In this document: one piece after another, positions 1 to 6,930 of the stretch
How positions within the stretch are numbered: the first letter of the stretch is position 1
How the letters are laid out: every line of letters begins with the position of its first letter
Assembly: GCA_900752015.1 (NCBI GenBank)
Contig: CAADTZ010000084.1
Span: forward strand, 1 to 16,411
From: an uncultured Collinsella sp.
GTDB taxonomy: Bacteria; Actinomycetota; Coriobacteriia; Coriobacteriales; Coriobacteriaceae
DNA length: 16,411 nucleotides
Reading direction: 5' to 3'
Notes under the pieces: model-generated
Database searches by the model: none
Seen by the model: only the letters and a program-made list of their open reading frames with translations
What the model was told of the DNA's origin: nothing
Translations under genes and position numbers: made by a program

Positions 1-604
1 AGAACTCGGCGGCAAAGCGATCCATGAGTTCCTGGGATACCTCATATTCGTCACCCAAGATATGGGGGCCGATATAGGCGGAAACGTCGCTCGCATCGCA
101 ACCGGCAGCATCGCAAAGCGCCTGGCACGCCTTGGCGGAAATACGTGCAATCGTGCCCTTCCAACCGGAGTGCACCACGGCAAATCCGCCGGGGGCCACC
201 AGCACCACGGGAACACAGTCGGCAAAGCAGAGCAGCACGGGCACGTTATGCGCCGTGCAGACGATGGCATCACAGCCCTCGGCAATCTGCTCGCGAACGT
301 CCTCAAGGTCATCGGCGCCGTTCGAGGTCACCGCAACGATATGATCACCATGGACCTGATTGGGAACGAGCAGGTTGTGCTCGCACTCGGCGGCACCCAT
401 AGCCTCGAGCGCACGACGACGATTTTCTTGAACAGCAAAGGGGTCATCGCCAACATGCGAGCCCAAGTTGAGTGAGGAGTACGCATCTTCGGAAACACCA
501 CCGGCGCGCTCGGTGAAGGCAAAGCGAACATCGGATGTCGCGCCTTCCACCAACGTAACTCCATCATGGTCGACACGCGAAACTTTGTCCGCACGTGCTG
601 CCAT
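1..604 (-). CDS. pgeF: Peptidoglycan editing factor / multicopper-oxidase-fold laccase-domain protein (YfiH family), 3' end cut by window edge
   Basis: The first 201 codons are visible; the family is usually about 240-270 residues, so the C-terminus lies beyond position 1. The family's metal-binding triad is present: His85 in QVHG, Cys130 in FADC and His145 in VHSGWKG, followed by an IGP motif at 178-180. In E. coli the homologue (YfiH/PgeF) removes UDP-MurNAc-L-Ser formed by MurC error; other relatives (LACC1/purine nucleoside enzymes) act on nucleosides, so the substrate here is inferred. The ATG at 602-604 has an AGGAGG Shine-Dalgarno at 612-617 with 7-nt spacing. The gene follows ftsZ, the usual place in Gram-positive bacteria, but an intrinsic terminator separates the two, suggesting its own promoter in 605-755. 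The identification is firm; the biochemical role is less so. Confidence 0.93.
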   Translation of the reverse strand, partial: MAARADKVSRVDHDGVTLVEGATSDVRFAFTERAGGVSEDAYSSLNLGSHVGDDPFAVQENRRRALEAMGAAECEHNLLVPNQVHGDHIVAVTSNGADDLEDVREQIAEGCDAIVCTAHNVPVLLCFADCVPVVLVAPGGFAVVHSGWKGTIARISAKACQALCDAAGCDASDVSAYIGPHILGDEYEVSQELMDRFAAEF

Positions 605-755
605 ACTAAAGCCTCCTAATAACACAAGTACCGCGGCATCGCCGCTACAGCCAGCGTTTATACGGCTGTCATACTTCTCTAAAAGGATACCTGCTGCGCT
701 GGAGGCAATCGTAAAGGGAACGTAAAGAGATTGGAGGTTCTAGTTTACAAAGTCG
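605..755 (-). promoter_or_regulatory. Leader/promoter region of pgeF with inverted repeats
   Basis: This gap between the ftsZ terminator and pgeF must hold the pgeF promoter if the terminator is efficient. On the minus strand a TATAAA (-10-like, plus-strand 657-662) is visible, but no good -35 lies 16-18 bp upstream. The box sits inside a perfect 6-bp inverted repeat, ACAGCC (647-652) and GGCTGT (664-669), with an 11-bp spacer. Between this and the ribosome binding site is a short hairpin, GCGGC (633-637) and GCCGC (641-645). The promoter assignment is weak; the repeats are directly visible. Confidence 0.35.
612..617 (-). promoter_or_regulatory. Shine-Dalgarno of pgeF
   Basis: AGGAGG on the minus strand, 7 nt upstream of the ATG at 602-604. 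It is a full match to the anti-SD core and fixes the pgeF start. Confidence 0.85.
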
Positions 756-788
756 AAATAAAAAGGGCGCGTCCATACGGACACGCCC
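756..788 (-). terminator. Intrinsic terminator downstream of ftsZ
   Basis: On the minus strand GGGCGTGTCC (788-779) and GGACGCGCCC (774-765) form a 10-bp stem with one G-U pair and a 4-nt GTAT loop, followed at once by TTTTTATTT (764-756). It lies 27 nt after the ftsZ stop codon. The plus-strand reading has no U-tract, so it works in one direction only. It ends the dcw transcript and separates pgeF. Confidence 0.9.
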
Positions 789-814
789 CTGTGCACAACA
801 ATGCAAAGAACGAC

Positions 815-1969
815 TTAGAAGCTGCCGCGCTTCAGGAAGTCGGGAAGCTCGAACTGATCGTTGCCGAAGTTAGGAAGCTCGGTGCCACCGACGTTGCGGG
901 TCGGAGCGGCCTGAGCCGGGCTGGTGGCCGGAGCGGTGCGCTGCGGCTCAGCGGAGGCAGCGGCCTTGCTCTGAGACTGCTGAGCAGCAAAGAGCTCGTC
1001 CTGACGGTTGACGTTGGAGTCGGAGAAGCCCGTAGCGATGACGGTGATACGCACCTGATCGCCCAGGGACTCGTCGACAACGGTACCGAAGATGATGTTG
1101 GCCTCGGGGTCGACGGCGTTGGCGACAACGTCGGCGGCGTCGCTGATCTCCTGGATGCCCAGGTCCTTGGAACCGGCGATGGAGAGCAGCACGCGCGTGG
1201 CGCCATCGATGGAGCTCTCGAGCAGCGGGCTGGAGATGGCCTGCTGGGCAGCGTCGACGGCACGGGTGTCCCCAGAAGAGGTACCGATACCCATCATGGC
1301 GGTACCGGCCTGCTTCATGATGGTCTTAACATCGGCGAAGTCCAGGTTGATGATACCGGGGACGGTGATGAGGTCGGTGATGCCCTGGGTGCCCTGGGAA
1401 AGGACGCCATCGGCAATCGCGAAGGCCTCGAGCATGGTGGTCTTCTTCTCGGCGATGTCGAGCAGCTTATCGTTAGGGATGACGATCATGGTGTCGACGC
1501 AATCGGAGAGGGTCTTAATGCCCTCCTCGGCGCTCTTCTTGCGCTTGCGGCCCTCGAAGGTGAAGGGCTTGGTCACGACGGCGACGGTCAGCGCACCGAC
1601 CTCGTTCATCGCGATATCGGCAACGATGGGAGCAGCGCCGGTACCGGTGCCACCGCCCTCGCCGCAGGTGATGAACACCATGTCGGCGCCAGCGAGCGCC
1701 TCGGCAATGTCGTCGCGGGACTCATCGGCAGCCTTGCGGCCAACCTCGGGGTTGGCGCCGGCGCCCAGGCCGCGGGTAAGGTCGGTGCCGATGTGCACCT
1801 TGATATCGGCATCAGAGATCGCGAGTGCCTGAGCATCGGTGTTGATGGCAACAAACTCGACGCCGCGGATGCCCTCTTCGATCATTCGATTGACCGCGTT
1901 GGTACCGCCGCCGCCGACGCCGACCACCTTAATGACGGCAAGGTAGTTGTTGATCTCTGTCTCGTGCAT
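815..1969 (-). CDS. ftsZ: Cell division protein FtsZ (tubulin-like GTPase)
   Basis: A 384-residue FtsZ that polymerises with GTP into the Z ring. The glycine-rich VGVGGGGTNAV is at 16-26, the tubulin signature GGGTGTG at 105-111, and the T7 synergy loop NLDFAD at 208-213 (Asp210 and Asp213 for GTP hydrolysis across the interface). A variable Ala/Gln/Pro-rich linker spans about 318-362. The conserved C-terminal peptide ELPDFLKR is at 374-381, and a second ELPNF lies at 364-368. I chose the ATG at 1967-1969 because GGAGG lies 6 nt upstream; an upstream ATG at 1999 would add 10 residues but lacks a Shine-Dalgarno and FtsZ homology. The gene follows a 199-nt gap with its own likely promoter and is followed by a terminator. 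No ftsA is nearby, so the membrane tether is probably SepF encoded elsewhere. Confidence 0.98.
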   Translation of the reverse strand: MHETEINNYLAVIKVVGVGGGGTNAVNRMIEEGIRGVEFVAINTDAQALAISDADIKVHIGTDLTRGLGAGANPEVGRKAADESRDDIAEALAGADMVFITCGEGGGTGTGAAPIVADIAMNEVGALTVAVVTKPFTFEGRKRKKSAEEGIKTLSDCVDTMIVIPNDKLLDIAEKKTTMLEAFAIADGVLSQGTQGITDLITVPGIINLDFADVKTIMKQAGTAMMGIGTSSGDTRAVDAAQQAISSPLLESSIDGATRVLLSIAGSKDLGIQEISDAADVVANAVDPEANIIFGTVVDESLGDQVRITVIATGFSDSNVNRQDELFAAQQSQSKAAASAEPQRTAPATSPAQAAPTRNVGGTELPNFGNDQFELPDFLKRGSF

Positions 1970-1975
1970 GTCGGT

Positions 1976-1980
1976 CCTCC
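1976..1980 (-). promoter_or_regulatory. Shine-Dalgarno deciding the ftsZ start
   Basis: GGAGG on the minus strand with 6-nt spacing to the ATG at 1967-1969. The alternative ATG 30 nt upstream has no comparable site, so the shorter 384-residue product is preferred. Confidence 0.85.
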
Positions 1981-2004
1981 GAACAAAGGTTATAGCCATA
2001 GCAT

Positions 2005-2014
2005 GGGTCGACCC
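2005..2014. repeat. Perfect 10-bp palindrome in the ftsZ leader
   Basis: GGGTCGACCC, a perfect palindrome 36-45 nt upstream of the ftsZ start codon and inside the predicted 5' leader. It could be a protein site or a small RNA hairpin; its function is unknown. Confidence 0.5.
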
Positions 2015-2062
2015 CTGCGCACATTAACCTTCAGGTTGAAAGTAAATGCAAAGGTAAACCGT

Positions 2063-2091
2063 ATTATGTTTGCACATTATGAACGTATCAG
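2063..2091 (-). promoter_or_regulatory. Predicted sigma70-type promoter of ftsZ
   Basis: On the minus strand, CTGATA (plus 2086-2091; 4 of 6 to consensus) is followed by a 17-bp spacer and CATAAT (plus 2063-2068; 5 of 6). Transcription would begin near 2056, giving a leader of about 87 nt. The whole gap 1970-2168 is much richer in A/T than the flanking genes. Inverted repeats GTCAA-N4-TTGAC (2091-2104) abut the -35, TGCAAA-N16-TTTGCA (2047-2074) encloses the -10, and AACCT-N2-AGGTT (2026-2037) lies in the leader. A separate ftsZ promoter is common, as FtsZ is needed in greater amounts than its upstream neighbours. Confidence 0.6.
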
Positions 2092-2168
2092 TCAAATAAT
2101 TGACCGTGAAAACCAAACAAACCAGATAAACGGCGTGGTATGGCCCCTCAACAAAGCATCAACCAGCG

Positions 2169-3425
2169 CTACGAGGTCGGAGCGTTCCTAAATGTATAGT
2201 TACCCGGAGAGCGCACATTGATATACGTTACGCCCTCTACCTGCGAAAGCAGCTTGGTGACTACGCGCTCCTTCTTGACGATATCGTTCGAATCGCCCAG
2301 CGACACCTCAATGCCGTTATTGAGGTTTGCCGAGATGGCTTCGACCGAAGGCGTGGAAATATCCTTGACTTGTCCCAAGAACTCGCTCGAAAAACCACGC
2401 ACATAATCCAAGCCAGCCTTAACGGCCTTGGAGCTCACTGCCTGGCCGGAAACCGGAGCGACATCCGCCGAGACATCAGTCAACAACACCGCGCCATAGT
2501 GCTTAGCGAGCGCCAGCGCGGCATCGATTCCGGTCAAGGTATTTGAGCCCTGCCCCGTCGTGATGACGTTGCCCTGATCGTCCACTTCGACCGACGTCGA
2601 CAGCGGGGCGATCCAGGTGTCATCATCCCCGATGGCCCAAGCAAGGTCATCGGAGCTGATATAGGCAATTGCAATGACCTTGCGCTCCATCGGCGTAATG
2701 ATGAGCGTATGCGGGAACTGACGCTGGACATCCACGCCCGAGACCCACGGGTTCTGCTTGAGATCCTCGGTAATCTGGTCGGGATCGACGTTAAAAAGCG
2801 ACGTTCCCTCGGGCAAATCGATCAGCTGGATAGCATCGTGCTTCGTCACATGCTCGCTGCCTTGAATCTGAATATCAGTGGCGGTAAACAATCCAGAGTT
2901 GATCACCACGATGGCAACGACGACGAGCACGGCCAAGACGGCCAGAACGCCGCCCACGATTTTGCCTTTGCCTGCAACGACTGAAGCGGCGTCTGATGTT
3001 TTATTTGCCATCGCCCCAAGTGAAGACAACGGGTTGACACCTTGTTTACCCGAAGGCTTCTTGGCGGTAGCCGGCACCGATGTCAGCGAGCGCGGTTTCG
3101 ATGCGCCCAGCGTGCGACCCGGACGCGCCGCCTTAGTTCCTGTCGAGGGCTTAGGAGTTGCCATGGGACGGGCAGGCTTGGCGCCCATAACAGGCTTTGA
3201 CGTCACCGAGGGACGCAAGGACTTTTTTGCGGCCGGACGATTACCGAGCTGCGAGCCGACGACCGGACGACTGGTCTGTCGAGCATGCCCGACAGACTTA
3301 GAATGCGCGACGGTATTGCGTTGAGGTTTGGCAGGCGCGCCGGAACGCCCTCCGGCGCGGCGGAAGGTGGGTTTCGATGCTCTAGAAGCCGAGGAATTTA
3401 ACTTCCGGTCTGAGCTCGATGCCAT
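2169..3425 (-). CDS. ftsQ: Cell division protein FtsQ/DivIB with long basic N-terminal tail
   Basis: A 418-residue bitopic divisome protein that acts with FtsL/FtsB-type partners to control septal peptidoglycan synthesis by FtsW-PBP. Residues 1-150 are a cytoplasmic, low-complexity tail rich in Lys, Arg, Pro, Ser and Ala, with one acidic residue (Asp6) in the first 144 and repeated SKP/TKAARP-like units. A single membrane helix is at about 155-176. A FtsQ-type POTRA domain follows at about 182-250 (beginning TATDIQIQGSEHVT), then the extracytoplasmic beta domain. The length exceeds the usual 250-300 because of the tail. The ATG at 3423-3425 overlaps the end of murB by 44 nt and has GGTGAGG/GGGAGG just upstream, implying translational coupling. 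A later start inside the tail cannot be excluded. Confidence 0.93.
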   Translation of the reverse strand: MASSSDRKLNSSASRASKPTFRRAGGRSGAPAKPQRNTVAHSKSVGHARQTSRPVVGSQLGNRPAAKKSLRPSVTSKPVMGAKPARPMATPKPSTGTKAARPGRTLGASKPRSLTSVPATAKKPSGKQGVNPLSSLGAMANKTSDAASVVAGKGKIVGGVLAVLAVLVVVAIVVINSGLFTATDIQIQGSEHVTKHDAIQLIDLPEGTSLFNVDPDQITEDLKQNPWVSGVDVQRQFPHTLIITPMERKVIAIAYISSDDLAWAIGDDDTWIAPLSTSVEVDDQGNVITTGQGSNTLTGIDAALALAKHYGAVLLTDVSADVAPVSGQAVSSKAVKAGLDYVRGFSSEFLGQVKDISTPSVEAISANLNNGIEVSLGDSNDIVKKERVVTKLLSQVEGVTYINVRSPGNYTFRNAPTS

Positions 3426-4293
3426 ACGCCTCCCTCACCTTTCCGTGCACATGTCTGATAACCGCGGCAACGTCATCGGCCGAGGCAGTTCCGTTATTAA
3501 CGATAAAATTAGCGTGAACGGGCGAAACTTCCGCGCCGCCAATTGAAAAACCCTTTAATCCACAATCCTCGATAAGCTTGCCCACACTCGCATCGGGCGG
3601 ATTGCGAAAGACCGACCCGCAGGATGCGCGACCCATGGGCTGCGTACGCTTGCGCCTCGTCAGGTACCGCTCCATGCGCTCGCGAATGTCGGCCTTGGGC
3701 GCCGGTTTAAGCTTGAGCACGCACTCGAGGATGATCTCATTGCGGGGAAGGCTACATTCGCGGTAGCCCCAAGTGATCTCGGACCCCGCATAATGCTTGA
3801 TACCGGATGCCGGGTCAAACGTTACGACATCCTCAACCAGCGAGCCAATCCACTCGGTCCGTGTGCCGGCATTCATAGATATCGCACCGCCGACCGAACC
3901 AGGGATGCCAACGGCAAACTCAAGGCCCGAGAGGCTACGCGACAGGGCATCGTTGACCAGGCGCGCAAACATCACGCCCGCACCGACCGTCAGCGTACAA
4001 CCGTCATCGGCAACAACCGTGCGCTGAAACTCACGTCCGAGCGAAATGACGGCACCGCGATAACCGCCATCGGCAACCAGCAGATTGGAGCCCTTGCCGA
4101 TGATGACCCACGGCACCTGCTCGCGATCGAGCACCGCCACGGCGCGGCGGAGGGCATGATAGCTATGACACGTCACAAAGAGGTCGGCCTTGCCGCCGAT
4201 ACGATAGCTCGTATGACGCGCAAGGCGCTCGTCCTCGATCACATCCGTGTCAATCATGCCCGAAAGCGCCATGACGGCGTTAAACAGACCCAT
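3382..4293 (-). CDS. murB: UDP-N-acetylenolpyruvoylglucosamine reductase MurB
   Basis: A 303-residue FAD enzyme that reduces UDP-GlcNAc-enolpyruvate with NADPH to UDP-MurNAc in the cytoplasm. FAD-binding motifs are SYRIGG (29-34), GSNLLV (68-73) and PGSVGGAISMNAG (131-143). GYREC (176-180) carries the conserved Tyr-Arg. The catalytic proton donor is Ser227 in GSVFRNP, and Glu297 in the final LRPEVKFLG is the second acid. The length matches the type II (Gram-positive) form. The start is 5 nt after the murC stop with no clear Shine-Dalgarno, so translation probably relies on coupling; Met8 or Met13 are possible alternative starts, as homology becomes clear only from about residue 15. The 3' end overlaps ftsQ by 44 nt. 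Confidence 0.96.
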   Translation of the reverse strand: MGLFNAVMALSGMIDTDVIEDERLARHTSYRIGGKADLFVTCHSYHALRRAVAVLDREQVPWVIIGKGSNLLVADGGYRGAVISLGREFQRTVVADDGCTLTVGAGVMFARLVNDALSRSLSGLEFAVGIPGSVGGAISMNAGTRTEWIGSLVEDVVTFDPASGIKHYAGSEITWGYRECSLPRNEIILECVLKLKPAPKADIRERMERYLTRRKRTQPMGRASCGSVFRNPPDASVGKLIEDCGLKGFSIGGAEVSPVHANFIVNNGTASADDVAAVIRHVHGKVREAYGIELRPEVKFLGF

Positions 4294-4298
4294 TAGAC

Positions 4299-5717
4299 TT
4301 AAGCGTCTTTCTTGGCAGTCAGATACTCGATAAACTCGGGACCTACGGTCGTAACGTCACCGGCACCCATGGTGAGCAGCAGGTCGCCCTCGCCCACCAT
4401 CTGCTCGAGCTCCTGATTGAGCTCAAGACGGCTGGAGCAGTACACGACCTCCTTGCCAGGATGCTTGCCGCGCACGGTATCGGCGAGCATCTTAGAGGTG
4501 ACACCCGGAATGGGCATCTCGCCAGCCGAGAACACATCAATCAGCAGCAGTTTATCGGCATTGGCAAATGCATCGGCAAAGTCGTCGCACAGGGCCTGCA
4601 GGCGCGAATAGCGGTGCGGCTGGAACACGACGTCGACGTGCTTGTAGCCCAGCGACGAAGCAGCAGCAAGCGTCGCCTTGATCTCGGTGGGGTGATGGCC
4701 GTAATCATCGACCACGGTGATGCCATCGATATCGCCCACGTGGGTAAAGCGACGACGGACGCCCTCAAAGCTCGAGAGCGCCTTGGCGGCGGCGTCAATG
4801 TCAAGGCCCAGGACATGTGCGACGGTGAGCACCGCCGTGGCGTTGAGCATGTTGTGGCGACCGGGATTGCTCTTGATCTCCACAGCATGCTCAGTGCCGT
4901 CCTCAAAGCGAACGATAAAGTCACTCTGGATGCCCTTAACATCCGGGTGCATGCAGACGATGTCGTTGCTCTCGGCAAAGCCGTAGGAAAGCACGTGACG
5001 GCCCGTCGACTTGGCGAGCTCGACCAGATGCGGGTCCTCGCCGCAGACGATGACAGTGCCGTCCTCGCCCACCAGGCTCATGAATTTGGCGAAAGTCGCC
5101 TCGATCTCCTCGATACCCGAGTAGTGATCGAGGTGGTCGGCCTCGACGTTGGTCACAATGACAACGTTGGGGTTCAGGAACAGGAAGGAGCTGTCGGACT
5201 CGTCGGCCTCGGCGACAAAGTAGTCGCCCGAGCCGTTCTTGCCGTTCGTGTCATAGCCCTCGACGATGCCACCGATCAAGAAGCTCGGATCCAGACCCAT
5301 GCGGTCGAGCATGGTGGCGCACATCGAAGACGTGGTGGTCTTGCCATGCGTGCCGGCAACAGCGACAGTTGTGTAGCCGTGGCCCAAAGCAGAGAGCATC
5401 TTGGCACGGGGCCACACGGGAATGCCCAGCTCGCGAGCGCGCACGAGCTCAGGGTTGGACTCCGGAATAGCGGTGGAGACAACAACCACGTCGGGCTTGA
5501 CCTCGTCGATCGTGGCGGCCTCATGGCCCACATGCACCTTCACACCAGCGCGGGTAAGCTGGCGGATATAACGTGACGTCTTAAGGTCGGAGCCGGTAAC
5601 GGCATAACCGCGCTCGTGCAGAACGAGGGCGATGCCGCTCATGCCGGCGCCGCCGATACCGATAAAGTGGGCGCTCTTAAACTCGGGCGCGGAGGTTGCA
5701 GTCTGGGAATCAGCCAT
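4299..5717 (-). CDS. murC: UDP-N-acetylmuramate--L-alanine ligase MurC
   Basis: A 472-residue cytoplasmic ATP-dependent ligase that adds the first amino acid (L-Ala) to UDP-MurNAc. The N-terminal Rossmann motif HFIGIGGAGMSGIA is at 17-30, the ATP-binding loop AGTHGKTT at 121-128, EADES at 170-174, NVEADHLDHY at 190-199, GRHNMLNA at 286-293 and DDYGHHPTEI at 337-346. The C-terminal ligase domain has FQPHRYSR (365-372) and GAGD (451-454). I chose the ATG at 5715-5717, with AAGGAG at 5729-5734 and a longish 11-nt spacer. A GTG at 5742-5744 would add nine residues but would place that Shine-Dalgarno inside the coding sequence. It lies 97 nt after murG and 5 nt before murB. Confidence 0.97.
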   Translation of the reverse strand: MADSQTATSAPEFKSAHFIGIGGAGMSGIALVLHERGYAVTGSDLKTSRYIRQLTRAGVKVHVGHEAATIDEVKPDVVVVSTAIPESNPELVRARELGIPVWPRAKMLSALGHGYTTVAVAGTHGKTTTSSMCATMLDRMGLDPSFLIGGIVEGYDTNGKNGSGDYFVAEADESDSSFLFLNPNVVIVTNVEADHLDHYSGIEEIEATFAKFMSLVGEDGTVIVCGEDPHLVELAKSTGRHVLSYGFAESNDIVCMHPDVKGIQSDFIVRFEDGTEHAVEIKSNPGRHNMLNATAVLTVAHVLGLDIDAAAKALSSFEGVRRRFTHVGDIDGITVVDDYGHHPTEIKATLAAASSLGYKHVDVVFQPHRYSRLQALCDDFADAFANADKLLLIDVFSAGEMPIPGVTSKMLADTVRGKHPGKEVVYCSSRLELNQELEQMVGEGDLLLTMGAGDVTTVGPEFIEYLTAKKDA

Positions 5718-5728
5718 GTGCTCGTGTA

Positions 5729-5734
5729 CTCCTT
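5729..5734 (-). promoter_or_regulatory. Shine-Dalgarno favouring the internal ATG of murC
   Basis: AAGGAG on the minus strand, 11 nt before the ATG at 5715-5717. Spacing is on the long side, but the upstream GTG start has only a weak match. The 97-nt gap between murG and murC otherwise holds a 7-bp direct repeat (TACCGCA at 5765-5771 and 5774-5780) and no clear promoter or terminator. Confidence 0.6.
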
Positions 5735-5814
5735 GCGTAAACACTGCCTGTAACCCGTTAACTGTACCGCACCTACCGCATCAGCGCGAGGACGACCGAC
5801 GATATCCCGTCTAA

Positions 5815-6930
5815 CTAACGCAAACCCTCTACCGCATCGGCCAGAAGAGCGGCGGCCCTATCCTGAGCCAGACCACGCGCCGCCTGACGCATGGCCTCGC
5901 GCGCCGCCGCATCATCGACCAGGTGCAGCAGCTCATCGGCAAAGGCAGAACCGTCGATATCGGCATCGGCGCAGAGCACGCCGGCCCCGGCGTCGACCAG
6001 ATAACGAGCATTGGTGGTTTGGTGGTCGGCCGTCGCATGTGGATACGGCACGAGCACCGAAGGCACGGCGAGCGCAGCAATCTCGGCCACGCTCGATGCG
6101 CCCGAACGCGAGAGCACCAAATCGGCAGCAGCCAGCATATCGCCCATGTTGTCGATGTAGGGCAGGACGCGGTAACGCTTCGCCTCCTCGGGCGTCAGCG
6201 CCAAAGCGCGCTCGGTCTCCTCAAAGCCGTCGGCACCCGTCGAATGCAACACATAGAGGTTCTTGCGCGAAAGCAGCTCGTTTTTGAGCGAAACCACGCG
6301 CTCGTTGAGGTGCTGGGCGCCAAGTGAACCGCCAAAGACGAGCAGCAGCGTAGCGTCCTCGGGAACGCCAAGTGCTTTGCGGCCGCGAGCGCGATCGCCC
6401 TCGATCACCGAGCGACGTACGGGGTTGCCGGTCATGAGCACGTGGCCAGGGTCACCTTCGCGCTCAAAGACCGAACGCGCTGCCGGCACCGAGATGCACA
6501 CGCGGGCGGCGTGGGAGTTCATCATCTTGTTGGCCAGGCCCGGAACAGAGTTCTGCTCATGCAGCAGATACGGAACGCCCGCGCCCTTGCACCACCCCAG
6601 CAGCGGAACCTCGACATAGGCTCCGAAACCGATGGCAGCGTCGGGCTTGCCGACCTTTGAGAAATGACCAGCGAGCGCACGCTTGGCCTTGTTGACACGC
6701 CACAGCGAGGTCAGCGCCGTCCAAGGACGGGAGCGGTCGAAGCCAGTGACCGTAATGGGCACAAAATCAAACCCAGCCTCGGGGACCAGACGACCCTCGA
6801 GCTTGCGCGACTGGCCCACGAACACAACGTGGTGGCCACGATCACGCAGCTCTTCGGCCAAGGCGAGCGCGGGGTTGATGTGTCCTGCCGTGCCGCCGGC
6901 TGCAATAGCAACGGTCATCTTATCGGTCAT
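5815..6930 (-). CDS. murG: Lipid II synthase MurG (UDP-GlcNAc:lipid I GlcNAc transferase)
   Basis: A 371-residue GT-B glycosyltransferase (GT28) that adds GlcNAc to lipid I at the inner face of the membrane. The N-terminal glycine-rich loop GGTAGH is at 12-17, GFGAYVEVP at 101-109, HEQN at 124-127, TGNPVR at 167-172, a second G-loop GGSLGA at 200-205, SRSGASSVAE at 274-283 for UDP binding, and DHQTTNA at 302-308. The ATG at 6928-6930 has AAGGGA 5 nt upstream; a GTG 18 nt upstream is possible but less well placed. The start overlaps the ftsW stop by 11 nt, so the two are probably translationally coupled. It links the membrane precursor step to FtsW. Confidence 0.97.
   Translation of the reverse strand: MTDKMTVAIAAGGTAGHINPALALAEELRDRGHHVVFVGQSRKLEGRLVPEAGFDFVPITVTGFDRSRPWTALTSLWRVNKAKRALAGHFSKVGKPDAAIGFGAYVEVPLLGWCKGAGVPYLLHEQNSVPGLANKMMNSHAARVCISVPAARSVFEREGDPGHVLMTGNPVRRSVIEGDRARGRKALGVPEDATLLLVFGGSLGAQHLNERVVSLKNELLSRKNLYVLHSTGADGFEETERALALTPEEAKRYRVLPYIDNMGDMLAAADLVLSRSGASSVAEIAALAVPSVLVPYPHATADHQTTNARYLVDAGAGVLCADADIDGSAFADELLHLVDDAAAREAMRQAARGLAQDRAAALLADAVEGLR

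Noticed and set aside
2086..2105. TTGACT on the minus strand as the ftsZ -35 box
   Set aside because: It is a better hexamer than CTGATA but its spacing to CATAAT is 21 bp, outside the usual 16-18 range.
731..2191. 486-codon open frame on the plus strand opposite ftsZ
   Set aside because: It is antisense to a certain ftsZ, its protein is low-complexity Gly/Asp/Val-rich, it runs through the terminator and ftsZ promoter, and long antisense frames are normal with this GC-rich codon use.
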